Shown here piece by piece: positions 37,883 through 47,212 of a stretch of DNA of 64,000 bases. Below the pieces are notes generated by a model. It was not told the DNA's origin. It saw only the letters and a program-made list of their open reading frames with translations, and did not search any database. Position numbers and translations under genes: made by a program. The stretch's first letter is position 1. Every line of letters begins with the position of its first letter. The DNA comes from Prochlorococcus sp. scB241_528O2 (GTDB lineage Bacteria > Cyanobacteriota > Cyanobacteriia > PCC-6307 > Cyanobiaceae). The DNA is taken from assembly GCA_000634115.1 (NCBI GenBank), contig JFLJ01000175.1, forward strand, positions 1 through 64,000, in the 5' to 3' direction.

Positions 37883-39097
37883 TCAATCACTTGTTTTTTG
37901 ATTTAATTCTGCCCATATTTTATTAGACATACCCCAAAGATAAATAAAACCCTCGGCTAGAGAGTGATCAAATCCATCATCTTGGCTATAAGTTGCCAAA
38001 TCTTCTCTATAAAGTGAATTATTTTCTGAGATTCTTCCTATTACTATTGCATTCCCTTTATAAAGTCTAATCTTTACTCTTCCATTAACTGAAGTTTGAG
38101 TCGATGCAATAAAAGCATCTAAACTATCCTTGAGTGGGCCAAACCAAAAACCTTGATAAACTAATTGACCCCATTTTTTGTCTACTATTCCTTTAAAATC
38201 GATTACGTCTGGATTTAATGTTATGCTTTCTAATTCCTTATGAGCTTTGATTAAAAGTAAAAGACCGGGCGTTTCATAAATCTCTCTACTTTTAATTCCT
38301 ACTACTCGATCTTCAATCATATCTATTCTTCCAAAACCATGAGCACCTGCAAGATCATTCGCTTTTTTAATAATCTCTACTGGAGTTAAAAATTCTTTAT
38401 TAATTCCAACTGGGAATCCATTTTTGAAAACTATCTCTATATCTTGAGGAGAATCAGGCGAATTATGAATTGATGAAGTCAATTTAAAAATTTCTTCAGG
38501 TGGTTCTTGCATTGGGTCTTCTAGTAAACCAGCTTCGATACTCCTGCCAAGTAAGTTAACGTCTATTGAGTATGGTGATTTTTTTGATACTGGTGCAGGA
38601 ATACCAAATTTTTCTCCATACATAATTGCCTCTTCCCTACTCATATTCCACTCCCTTGCAGGAGTAATTATTTTCAAATCAGGGCCTAAAGAGTTAATTG
38701 CTAAATCAAATCGAACCTGATCATTACCTTTACCAGTACATCCATGAGCTACTGCATCAGCGTTAATCTCTCTCGCAGTATTTACAAGATTTTCCGCAAT
38801 TAAAGGTCTAGCAAGAGCTGTAGATAAAGGGTATTTATCTAAATATAATGCATTTGTCCTAATAGCTGGAAAAGCGTATCTCTCAACAAAAGTATTAACT
38901 AAATTACCAATGATTGATTTAGATGCTCCAGAATTTAAAGCTTTTTGCCTAATAGATTCCAAATCTTCACCTTGTCCAAGATCTGCAACAAAAGCAACAA
39001 CTTCGGAAATTCCATATTCATTCTTTAGATATGGAATACAAACGCTAGTATCAACGCCTCCAGAATAAGCTAGTACGATTTTTTTTATCTGCTGCAT
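37883..39097 (-). CDS. argG: Argininosuccinate synthase
   Basis: 404 aa. Joins citrulline and aspartate with ATP. The N-terminal PP-loop is [18 protein letters not shown], followed by [51 protein letters not shown] and [19 protein letters not shown], all diagnostic. ATG start at 39097. It converges on rpsF with a 3-nt gap. argH is not in this window. Confidence 0.97.
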   Translation of the reverse strand: MQQIKKIVLAYSGGVDTSVCIPYLKNEYGISEVVAFVADLGQGEDLESIRQKALNSGASKSIIGNLVNTFVERYAFPAIRTNALYLDKYPLSTALARPLIAENLVNTAREINADAVAHGCTGKGNDQVRFDLAINSLGPDLKIITPAREWNMSREEAIMYGEKFGIPAPVSKKSPYSIDVNLLGRSIEAGLLEDPMQEPPEEIFKLTSSIHNSPDSPQDIEIVFKNGFPVGINKEFLTPVEIIKKANDLAGAHGFGRIDMIEDRVVGIKSREIYETPGLLLLIKAHKELESITLNPDVIDFKGIVDKKWGQLVYQGFWFGPLKDSLDAFIASTQTSVNGRVKIRLYKGNAIVIGRISENNSLYREDLATYSQDDGFDHSLAEGFIYLWGMSNKIWAELNQKTSD

Positions 39098-39132
39098 CTA
39101 AATTTCTCCATAAATTTAAATTTTTCAAGTAG

Positions 39133-39321
39133 CTAAGAAAACTTTGTAAAAACTAATATTATTGTAACTAAAAGAGCTGGACCAAATACTAGGCACAAGA
39201 GAACAAAGTTATTAATTAATAAAACATTGGGATTCAAGTAACCAATAATTTTAAATAATCCAGACAATAAAACTGAAATTAGCCAAATAAATACGTATTT
39301 TAAATTTCCTTTATCAAACAA
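39133..39321 (-). CDS. Small two-helix membrane protein, unknown function
   Basis: 62 aa. A short charged N-terminus (MFDKGNLK) precedes two hydrophobic segments, about residues 9-27 (YVFIWLISVLLSGLFKIIG) and 36-58 (NNFVLLCLVFGPALLVTIIL). No domain recognised. It lies 35 nt upstream of argG on the same strand and could share its promoter. Only a stretch of about 50 nt separates it from the divergent DUF3134 gene. A real small membrane protein is likely, because the frame is isolated from other genes and strongly hydrophobic. Confidence 0.6.
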   Translation of the reverse strand: MFDKGNLKYVFIWLISVLLSGLFKIIGYLNPNVLLINNFVLLCLVFGPALLVTIILVFTKFS

Positions 39322-39374
39322 AGTTTTTTGAGTAGATCATTATGTATTATCTTATATATAGAACATTTATTTTA

Positions 39375-39653
39375 ATGGATTCAAATAAACTAAAAATTAG
39401 ATTAGATGATATTTCTGAAGTTAACCCTGCTTTAACTTGCTACCACAGAAATGATCCAGCTCCAGTTTTGCCATTAAGAGATGAACCAGATCTACTATCT
39501 TGGCTAGAAAATACAGGAAGGCTTATTACTGAAAAAGAGGGAGATTCACAAGAAATTAGTACGATAGAAGAGGAGGAACTCTCAGCACTTATGGGAGAAA
39601 AAGAAGATTATAAAACTGAAGATGAGCCTTCAGAAGATGATTGGGAAGATTAA
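39375..39653 (+). CDS. DUF3134 family protein
   Basis: 92 aa from ATG 39375 (MDSNKLKIRLDDISEVNPAL); the frame reaches 39342 but the extra hydrophobic residues look non-coding. The cyanobacterial DUF3134 signature is NPALTCYHRNDPAPVLPL followed by LLSWLENTGRLI. The C-terminal third is very acidic (EEEELSALMGEKED, ending EDDWED). Function unknown. It overlaps mraY by 17 nt (or 32 nt if mraY starts at 39622), pointing to co-translation. Confidence 0.8.
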   Translation: MDSNKLKIRLDDISEVNPALTCYHRNDPAPVLPLRDEPDLLSWLENTGRLITEKEGDSQEISTIEEEELSALMGEKEDYKTEDEPSEDDWED

Positions 39654-40713
39654 AAAGTTTAACTTTAAATCATTATTAATATTAAATACTTTCGCTCTAA
39701 TAACTACTTCCTTTTTTTTTAATAGTTTTATTTTTATAGGAGTTTATATTTTATTTTTTATTATTTCCTTATTCTCGACAAGAAATGGTTTAGAAATAAT
39801 AAAAAAATTAAAATTATTTCAAAACATTAGAGATGAAGGCCCTATTAAACACTACAAGAAAAGTAATACCCCAACAATGGGAGGAATTTTTATCATATTA
39901 CCTTTTTTAATTTTTCTTTTAACAATAAATTTTCATTTAAATTCTATAGAATTATTTATCTTATTATTTACTATTCTTGGATTTTTTATTATTGGCTTTT
40001 TAGATGACTACTTAAGCATTAAAAACAAGGAAAATACAGGGTTAAAAGCAAAAGAAAAATTCATATTACAAAGTCTCATCGCAATAACTTTTATATATTT
40101 TGCATATGAAAAAAATTTATTAAATCCAATAATTGAAGTATCTGAATCATGGGGAATAAATACACATATTCTAATATTTCCCATTGCTTTTTTAGTATTA
40201 GTTGGTATGAGTAATTCAGTAAATTTATCTGATGGACTAGATGGACTATCGGCTGGATGTAGTGCAATTGTTTTTTATGGATTGGGAACAGAAATATTAA
40301 TAAAAAACGAGAATGAGCTTATTATTTTTAGTATCTTATGTTATTCAATGTCGGGCATATGTTTAGGATTTCTCAAATACAATGGTTATCCTGCAAAAAT
40401 ATTTATGGGTGACACAGGATCTTTGAGTCTTGGTGCAATTCTAGGTTCTATAGCATTATTAACAAATAGCATTTTTACCTTATCTATTTTCTCAGGAATC
40501 TTCCTCATTGAATCTTTATCAGTAATAATTCAAGTAGGGTTTTTTAAAATTACAAAAAAATTATTTCATCATGGGAAACGGATATTTTTAATGGCTCCTC
40601 TGCATCACCATTATGAACTTAAAGGAATTAAAGAAGAAAAAATAGTTGAAAATTTTTGGAAAATCAACATATTACTTGTAATTTTAGGTATAGTTTTAAA
40701 AATCAATCTATAA
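39637..40713 (+). CDS. mraY: Phospho-N-acetylmuramoyl-pentapeptide transferase
   Basis: About 358 aa from ATG 39637 (MIGKIKKFNF); ATG 39622 is an alternative. Integral membrane enzyme forming lipid I in peptidoglycan synthesis. About ten hydrophobic helices are present. Catalytic loops are seen: KKSNTPTMGGIFIILPF, FLDDYLSIKNKENTGLKAKEKF (Asp pair), NLSDGLDGLSAG, FMGDTGSLSLGA and MAPLHHHYELKG (triple His). It stands apart from other mur genes in this window, as is common in cyanobacteria. Confidence 0.95.
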   Translation: MIGKIKKFNFKSLLILNTFALITTSFFFNSFIFIGVYILFFIISLFSTRNGLEIIKKLKLFQNIRDEGPIKHYKKSNTPTMGGIFIILPFLIFLLTINFHLNSIELFILLFTILGFFIIGFLDDYLSIKNKENTGLKAKEKFILQSLIAITFIYFAYEKNLLNPIIEVSESWGINTHILIFPIAFLVLVGMSNSVNLSDGLDGLSAGCSAIVFYGLGTEILIKNENELIIFSILCYSMSGICLGFLKYNGYPAKIFMGDTGSLSLGAILGSIALLTNSIFTLSIFSGIFLIESLSVIIQVGFFKITKKLFHHGKRIFLMAPLHHHYELKGIKEEKIVENFWKINILLVILGIVLKINL

Positions 40714-40723
40714 AAAATTTGTT

Positions 40724-41011
40724 ATGAGTTTTTTTACATGGAAAGATAATGGATTAACAAGTGACTGTTCTAGTCTTGATGCAATGGCATCAAGATTTGA
40801 AGAAACTGCTAAGTTAATGAAAAAACTATCTAAAAAAGGCTTTAGACTAAAGAAAACACAAAACAATCAATTAATTATTCACACTGATCCTAAAATATTT
40901 GATCAATGGGGTTTTATAAGTGAAGAACTTCCTTTTAAACAACTCTGTTTAATACTAGATGAAGAATCACGATTGGAACTTAACAACTCTTCTGTAAGTA
41001 TTGATAAATAG
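40724..41011 (+). CDS. Conserved hypothetical small protein
   Basis: 95 aa. No domain recognised. Sequence begins MSFFTWKDNGLTSDCSSLDAM, has a basic central helix (FEETAKLMKKLSKKGFRLKKT) and closes with NQLIIHTDPKIFDQWGFISEE. It is soluble-looking. It follows mraY by 10 nt. Its last 109 nt are read antisense by the 3' end of the convergent sucrose-phosphate-synthase-like gene, a long tail-to-tail overlap for this window. Its own codon use and typical start spacing support it as a gene. Confidence 0.62.
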   Translation: MSFFTWKDNGLTSDCSSLDAMASRFEETAKLMKKLSKKGFRLKKTQNNQLIIHTDPKIFDQWGFISEELPFKQLCLILDEESRLELNNSSVSIDK

Positions 41012-42309
41012 TTGCGAACATGAGTATTCCAACTAAAGTGCCTATTTACACCTTCAATTCCATTTCTACTCCATAATTTCCACTGAGTATTATTAGCAAT
41101 TCCTTTTTCAAGGCTAACTTTCAACATATTAATATCAGTAACATTGACTAAAAGTCCATTTTCACATTTTGAGCAAATTTCTTTAGGTCCTCCATCGTCT
41201 GTTGATATTATTGGCAATCCACATGAAGAAGCTTCAAGAAGAGTTAAACCAAAAGGCTCTGTTAAAGCTGGATTGACAAATACACCACCCCTACTAGCAG
41301 CCCATCTATATAAAGAGGGTATCTGACTTGGAAGATGCTTTTTTGGATAAGCTACCTTTCCGTACAAATTATATTTATCAATGGTTTCAAAAATATTATG
41401 GAAAACATCTTTTTGTTGAGAATCAAGTTTTGAAGTACTATCTCTACAACCTAAAATCAGAATTAAATTAGTTTTTCTCTTTAATTTTTCAGATCTTCCG
41501 TAGGCCTCAATTAAAGAAGGAATATTTTTTCTTCTTACAGCTCTAGAAATAGCCAATAATGGAGGTTTTGTTAAATCCTTTAAAAAAGGTTTCATCATAT
41601 TATCAATTTCAGCTGTCTCTGTTGTTGAGTGAATATGGTGAAACTTATTATGATCAACCCCAGGCGGAATTACTCTCGCTTTGTGAGGTGAAAAAGAAAA
41701 ATATTGAGAATATTGATAAACTGACTCTTGCTTAGTACTTGTTACAACAATATCCGCAGATTTAAGGGCTTTTTCTTCTGCCTCAATTCTTTTACTTATG
41801 GAATAAAGCTTTTCTATTTGATTAGTTTTTAAACCAGTATCAAGTAATTTCCTTTGTTTTTCTCTCCCTAAGGAATGTCCAGTAAAAATAAACGGAACAT
41901 TTAATGATTTACTTAGTTTAACTCCTACATATCCAGCATCTGCATAATGAGCATGAATAAAATTAGGCTTGTTATTTTTATAGTGAGAAATAAGGCTTTC
42001 AGTTAATTCATCTAAATAAGGCCAAAGTAATTCCTTTCTTAAATATTTATTAGGTCCAAATCTAAATCTTAAAATTCTAGCTCCAGGTTCTACAAATTCT
42101 TCTTCTTCTGAATAGTCACTATCTACTTTAGTATCATTGATTAAACGAGTCACTAAATCTACTCTGTCAACATCAGAAGTATTAGCCAAACTTTTTACTA
42201 ACTCTAAAACGTATTGTGTTTGCCCCCCAGTATCTGCATCCCTACCTAATTCAAGATTTTTTGAGCGTATCAAACCATGCAAATGCAAATGTAAAAACTT
42301 AAGCCTCAT
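40903..42309 (-). CDS. Sucrose-phosphate synthase-like glycosyltransferase (GT4)
   Basis: 468 aa. The GT4 sucrose-phosphate synthase core is visible: LHLHGLIRSKNLELGRDADTGGQTQYVLEL at the N-terminus (written here as the donor Gly-rich loop), FIHAHYADAGYVG, FTGHSLGREKQRKLL, RVIPPGVD, SRAVRRKNIPSLIEAYG and NPALTEPFGLTLLEAS (E-x7-E). There is no C-terminal sucrose-phosphatase-like domain, so it is a glycosyltransferase-only form. The last ~35 residues are Ser/Lys-rich low-complexity encoded antisense to the neighbouring gene. It probably makes sucrose 6-phosphate, an osmolyte precursor in marine cyanobacteria. Confidence 0.88.
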   Translation of the reverse strand: MRLKFLHLHLHGLIRSKNLELGRDADTGGQTQYVLELVKSLANTSDVDRVDLVTRLINDTKVDSDYSEEEEFVEPGARILRFRFGPNKYLRKELLWPYLDELTESLISHYKNNKPNFIHAHYADAGYVGVKLSKSLNVPFIFTGHSLGREKQRKLLDTGLKTNQIEKLYSISKRIEAEEKALKSADIVVTSTKQESVYQYSQYFSFSPHKARVIPPGVDHNKFHHIHSTTETAEIDNMMKPFLKDLTKPPLLAISRAVRRKNIPSLIEAYGRSEKLKRKTNLILILGCRDSTSKLDSQQKDVFHNIFETIDKYNLYGKVAYPKKHLPSQIPSLYRWAASRGGVFVNPALTEPFGLTLLEASSCGLPIISTDDGGPKEICSKCENGLLVNVTDINMLKVSLEKGIANNTQWKLWSRNGIEGVNRHFSWNTHVRNYLSILTEELLSSNRDSSSSIKQSCLKGSSSLIKPH

Positions 42310-42507
42310 TCAGCAAATCCTCAGATCAATCGCCATTAATACAAATAAGCTGAATTTCCAAAAGAAATCTAAAGAAAGCATTATGATTTAAAAGTTTTTA
42401 TTCAACAATTTTTAAAAAGCCTTTTCATAACTAGTTTTATACAGCCTTAAAGAAGACTTTGATTTTGCTCAGATAATTAATATACAAAGAAATACAACAG
42501 AGATTTT

Positions 42508-45411
42508 TTATTTAAGAACCTTTTTAAGATATTTTGCTGTATGGCTATTGGGATGTTTAGCAACATCCTCAGGAATACCTTCTACAATAATTTCGCCACC
42601 TTTATCACCTCCATCAGGACCTAAATCAATTATCCAATCCGAACATCTAATTACATCTAAATTATGTTCAATAACAATTACAGAATTACCTTTGTCTACC
42701 AAACGTTGTATCACATCCATTAATTTATGAACATCATAAAAACTTAAACCTGTAGTTGGTTCATCAATCAAATATAGAGTTTTTCCAGTAGCCCTTTTAG
42801 ATAATTCTGTAGCCAACTTAACTCTTTGAGCCTCTCCACCAGATAATGTAGGAGCTGGTTGGCCTAATTTGACATATCCCAAGCCAACGTCTACCAATGT
42901 AGATAATCTATCAGCAGCTTGAGGTATGGCAGAAAAAGTTTCTGCAGCTTGTTCAACAGTCATTTCTAAAACATCAGATATATTAAAACCTTTATATTTA
43001 ACCTGAAGAGTTTCCCTATTAAAACGAGCTCCTTTGCAGACTTCACATTGAACATATACATCAGGTAAAAAATTCATTTCGATAACATTAACTCCCTGAC
43101 CTTTACACGCTTCACATCTTCCTCCTTTAACATTAAAACTAAATTGACCAGCCTGATAACCCCTTGCTTTTGCCTCCACTGTCGAAGTAAATATCTGCCT
43201 TATAGGATCAAAAGCACCTGTATAGGTAGCAGGATTTGATCTTGGTGTTCTCCCTATTGGAGATTGATCAATAACAATAACTTTATCAATTGCCTTTATA
43301 CCCTTTAACTCTTTTACCCCTTGTGGAAAAGGAACTTTTAATCCTAGAGAATGGCATAAAGCAGGGTGAAGTAATTCATTAATCAAGGTACTTTTACCAC
43401 TGCCGCTTACACCAGTTACAGAAACTAATCTTCCCAAAGGAAATTCCACAGATATATTCTTTAGATTATTTTTAGAGCAATTATTTAAAATTAAACTTTT
43501 TTTCACAGATGATCTACGTTCTTTTGGTGTAGGAATCGACTTCCTACCACTGAGATAAGCTCCAGTTAATGACCTCTCTGATTTCAAAACATCTTGATAT
43601 GATCCTTTAGCAATAATTTCCCCTCCATAAACACCTGCCCCTGGACCAATATCTACTAGATAATCTGCAGATTTCATAGTGTCTTCATCATGCTCAACAA
43701 CAACCAAAGTATTTCCTAAGTCTCTTAAACTTTTTAATGTTTCTAATAATCTGTCATTATCTCTCTGGTGTAAACCTATACTTGGCTCATCTAATACATA
43801 TAAAACGCCAGTAAGACCTGCACCTATTTGAGTAGCCAGTCTAATGCGCTGAGCCTCACCACCAGACAAAGTCATGGCTGGTCTATCTAAAGTTAAATAA
43901 TCTAAACCTACATTAATTAAAAACTTCAATCGTAGACGAATCTCTTTTAAAACTAATTCTCCTATCTGCTTTTGTTTTTCTGATAAAGATATATTTTCCT
44001 TCTTGGTGTTACTTAATCCCATGATTCGCTCGATTTGACTTAAGGTTTCAGAAATACTTATAGATGTTAAATCAGTGATGTTGTAGGGACCAATTTTAAC
44101 GGCTAAAGCCTCAGGTCTTAATCTTTTGCCAGAACATGTTTTACAAGGGACTAATTCTAAGTACTTTTCTAACTTTTGTTTAACTGATTCTCCATTAGCC
44201 TCATTCAATTGCCTTTCTAGTATTGGTAAAATACCTTCAAAAGGCCTTTCAAAACCACTAGAAGTTTTAAAACGACTATCAGCTTGAATTAATATTGGTT
44301 TATCTGATCCTAAAAGAAGTACTTTTTTTTGCAAATCACTTAAATCTTTCCAAGGAGTTTTTAATTCAAAACCATAAGCTTGTCCTACAGAATATAGTAA
44401 TGAGAAATAATAAGTATTATCTTTTTCACTCCAAGGAGCTATTGCTGCATAAACAGGTAATGTTTTATCTGGTATAACTCTATCGGCAGTAAATTTTTTT
44501 AAATAGCCGATGCCATGACAATCTGGACAGGCCCCATATGGGCTATTAAAAGAAAATAATCTTGGAGAAAGCTCCTCTACAATAGATCCATGTACAGGAC
44601 AAGCATAATTTTCTGAGTATAATTTTTCTCTCTCTAAGTTAGGAGGTAAGTTTTCTCCTTTTTTTGGCACAACTTCTACTATTGCTAAACCATCACCTCT
44701 TTTGAGACAAGTTTGAAGAGAATCATTCAATCTTTCTTGTATTCCATCTCTTGCAATTAATCTATCAACTACTACCTCAATATTATGAATTTGATTTTTA
44801 TCTAATTCAATACTATCGGCAAGTTCTCTAACCTCGCTATTAATTCTTACCCTAGCAAAGCCCTCAGCAGCTAATCCACTTATTAATTTTGTATGTGTTC
44901 CTTTCTTGCCCCTTACAACAGGGGCCAATAATTGGTATCTTGTGCCTTCTGGTAATAAAAGAATTTGATCAACCATTTCGTCAATTGTTTGAGGCGCAAT
45001 TGGAATCCCACAGTGATGACAATGTGGCTCACCGGCACGGCCAAACAACAATCTTAGATAATCTTGTATCTCTGTTACTGTTCCAACTGTTGATCGAGGG
45101 TTATGACTTGTAGATTTTTGATCGATTGAAATAGCAGGCGACAAGCCCTCAATATTGTCAACATCCGGTTTATCTACTTGACCCAAAAATTGCCTTGCGT
45201 ATGCTGAAAGACTCTCGACATATCTTCTTTGACCTTCCGCAAAAATCGTATCGAAAGCTAAAGAACTTTTACCACTTCCACTAACTCCAGTAAAAACTAT
45301 AAATTTATTCCTAGGTAGGGAAAGATCAATATTTTTTAAATTATGCTGACGAGCACCCCTAATATTTATTGAATTATCTTGTTCAAAACTATTATCGATT
45401 TTTATAACCAT
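42508..45411 (-). CDS. uvrA: UvrABC excinuclease subunit A
   Basis: 967 aa. Damage-recognition ATPase of nucleotide excision repair. Two ABC modules are visible. The first Walker A is VFTGVSGSGKSSLAFDTIF with TLSGGEAQRIRLATQIGAGL, and the second is SVTGVSGSGKSTLINELLHP with LSGGEAQRVKLATELSK. Zinc modules include CHHCG, CPDCHGIGY, CKTCSGKR and CEACKGQG with CEVCKGARF. Length matches the family. It lies 53 nt downstream of recN on the same strand, making a small repair cluster. Confidence 0.97.
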   Translation of the reverse strand: MVIKIDNSFEQDNSINIRGARQHNLKNIDLSLPRNKFIVFTGVSGSGKSSLAFDTIFAEGQRRYVESLSAYARQFLGQVDKPDVDNIEGLSPAISIDQKSTSHNPRSTVGTVTEIQDYLRLLFGRAGEPHCHHCGIPIAPQTIDEMVDQILLLPEGTRYQLLAPVVRGKKGTHTKLISGLAAEGFARVRINSEVRELADSIELDKNQIHNIEVVVDRLIARDGIQERLNDSLQTCLKRGDGLAIVEVVPKKGENLPPNLEREKLYSENYACPVHGSIVEELSPRLFSFNSPYGACPDCHGIGYLKKFTADRVIPDKTLPVYAAIAPWSEKDNTYYFSLLYSVGQAYGFELKTPWKDLSDLQKKVLLLGSDKPILIQADSRFKTSSGFERPFEGILPILERQLNEANGESVKQKLEKYLELVPCKTCSGKRLRPEALAVKIGPYNITDLTSISISETLSQIERIMGLSNTKKENISLSEKQKQIGELVLKEIRLRLKFLINVGLDYLTLDRPAMTLSGGEAQRIRLATQIGAGLTGVLYVLDEPSIGLHQRDNDRLLETLKSLRDLGNTLVVVEHDEDTMKSADYLVDIGPGAGVYGGEIIAKGSYQDVLKSERSLTGAYLSGRKSIPTPKERRSSVKKSLILNNCSKNNLKNISVEFPLGRLVSVTGVSGSGKSTLINELLHPALCHSLGLKVPFPQGVKELKGIKAIDKVIVIDQSPIGRTPRSNPATYTGAFDPIRQIFTSTVEAKARGYQAGQFSFNVKGGRCEACKGQGVNVIEMNFLPDVYVQCEVCKGARFNRETLQVKYKGFNISDVLEMTVEQAAETFSAIPQAADRLSTLVDVGLGYVKLGQPAPTLSGGEAQRVKLATELSKRATGKTLYLIDEPTTGLSFYDVHKLMDVIQRLVDKGNSVIVIEHNLDVIRCSDWIIDLGPDGGDKGGEIIVEGIPEDVAKHPNSHTAKYLKKVLK

Positions 45412-45464
45412 GTTTAAATCTATTATTGATTTAAAAAGGTTATTATAGTGGAATTTTTTCTAAT

Positions 45465-47144
45465 TTATGCAGCTGCCCTCTCAATAAGTTTAGAAGCGTA
45501 ATCATTTGCTTCGCCAAAACCTCCCCCAATAAGATCTATTAATTCATTTTTTCTTTGTTTTTTTGTAGTTAGTTTTGATATTGAAGTATAAGTTATTCCA
45601 TCAATTACATCTTTATAAACTTTAAAATGAGCTACTCCCCTAGCAGCTAGAAAAGGCTGATGTGTAATACATAAAACTTGTTGCTCTTTGGAAATTTCCT
45701 TTATTAACTCCACCAAAGAAAACAAAGATTTACCACTTAAACCATTATCTATTTCATCTAAAAAGAAGGTATTTGGTTTTTTTGAAATACTAGATTTAAT
45801 CGCCAACAAAAATCTTGACATTTCTCCACCTGAAATAACACTTGATAGAGGGGCAAGATTCTGATCAGGATTAGCTGAGAACAAGAAATTTATATTATCA
45901 ATTCCATCACAAGAAGGACTACATTTAGAAAAGTGAATAGAAAAATTTGCGTTTTCTAATCCTAGATTTCTTAAAATGGATATTACTGAATATTGTAGTT
46001 TTTTGGCAATTTTTTTTCTTTCAGCAGACTGAATAAAAAATAGAGAATTCAAGTTATTTTGTAATTCTTTAATTTGATCTTCCATCATGCAAATCTCATT
46101 ATCTTGATCGTTTTTTAGAAAATATTTTTTTAATTTATCTCTCTTTTCGATTAATTGAGGTAAATCTAATGAAAAAGTTCTCTCCAAGTTTTTTAGAAAA
46201 AATAATCTTTTTTGTATTTCGGGAAGATTAGATTCGTGATTTTCTACATCTTGTATATAAGAACTTAGATCGAAAATTAAATCTTCAACATCAATTTGGA
46301 TATGTAACAACTTCTCTCTAAAATCTTGAATCTTTAAATCAAACTCTACTATCTTATTTAAATTCTTAATTGATTGGTTGATCAAAGATGCTATTGATGG
46401 TTGATCATGACTGAAATTATTTAAATTTTCTAAAGATGATTGAATTGAATTACTTATTTGAAGGTTATTAACGAGTTTATTTTCTAGTGATTCTAATTCT
46501 AAGATTTCATTACTAGAATTTAAATTCGCATCGTCTAAAATCTTCAACATTTCTTCAATTACTAAATTATTTTCTTCTTGTTTCCTAAAAGATTCAACTT
46601 TTTCTTTCATTAATCCCTTTAAATCTTGAGTTTGCCCCCATATATTTTTAATCTTTGCACTAGTATCTCTCAATTCTTGAGAACATAAATCATCAATTAT
46701 TAATCTTCTCTTTTCTTGCGAATCAAATATAAAAGTATCTGATTGGCCTGCAAAATCTATTAACAAACATCCTAGTTCCTCCAGGGATTGTTTATTTATT
46801 GATAAATTATTAAGGCTATATTTGGATAAAATTTTATTGTTTTTTCTATAAGATTTTCTTTTAATTTTTATTTCTGAAAAACTTCTTTCAAAGCCATTAC
46901 TAAATAACCAATTGTTAATTAGCTGAGAAGAGGAGAATTTTGCCTCAATAACACAAAAATCTTTTCCTGGACGTATTAAATGTTTTAAAGGTATATTAGT
47001 TCCACCAAATAAAACATTTAGTGAGTCTAAAATCAGTGATTTTCCTGAACCTGAATCTCCAGTTATGATATTCAAACCTTTTTCGAAATTAATTTCTATA
47101 ATTTCGATTAAGGCAATATTTTCTATTTTTAATTGTATTAACAT
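45465..47144 (-). CDS. recN: DNA repair protein RecN
   Basis: 559 aa. SMC-like ATPase for double-strand break repair. N-terminal IALIEIIEINFEKGLNIITGDSGSGKS holds Walker A. The Asp-box region appears as LIDFAGQSDTFIF, where canonical RecN has 'HGQHE'; here it is GQSD. A long coiled-coil spans about residues 155-370. The C-terminal half has SVISGGEMSRFLLAI and FFLDEIDNGLSGKSL (Walker B). ATG start at 47144, divergent from the ABC1 kinase across 68 nt. Confidence 0.94.
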   Translation of the reverse strand: MLIQLKIENIALIEIIEINFEKGLNIITGDSGSGKSLILDSLNVLFGGTNIPLKHLIRPGKDFCVIEAKFSSSQLINNWLFSNGFERSFSEIKIKRKSYRKNNKILSKYSLNNLSINKQSLEELGCLLIDFAGQSDTFIFDSQEKRRLIIDDLCSQELRDTSAKIKNIWGQTQDLKGLMKEKVESFRKQEENNLVIEEMLKILDDANLNSSNEILELESLENKLVNNLQISNSIQSSLENLNNFSHDQPSIASLINQSIKNLNKIVEFDLKIQDFREKLLHIQIDVEDLIFDLSSYIQDVENHESNLPEIQKRLFFLKNLERTFSLDLPQLIEKRDKLKKYFLKNDQDNEICMMEDQIKELQNNLNSLFFIQSAERKKIAKKLQYSVISILRNLGLENANFSIHFSKCSPSCDGIDNINFLFSANPDQNLAPLSSVISGGEMSRFLLAIKSSISKKPNTFFLDEIDNGLSGKSLFSLVELIKEISKEQQVLCITHQPFLAARGVAHFKVYKDVIDGITYTSISKLTTKKQRKNELIDLIGGGFGEANDYASKLIERAAA

Positions 47145-47212
47145 GATAAATCTTGCATATAAAAAAACTAACTTCTTTTTTGAAAAAATAAAGGGTTTAA
47201 ATATATAAATTT

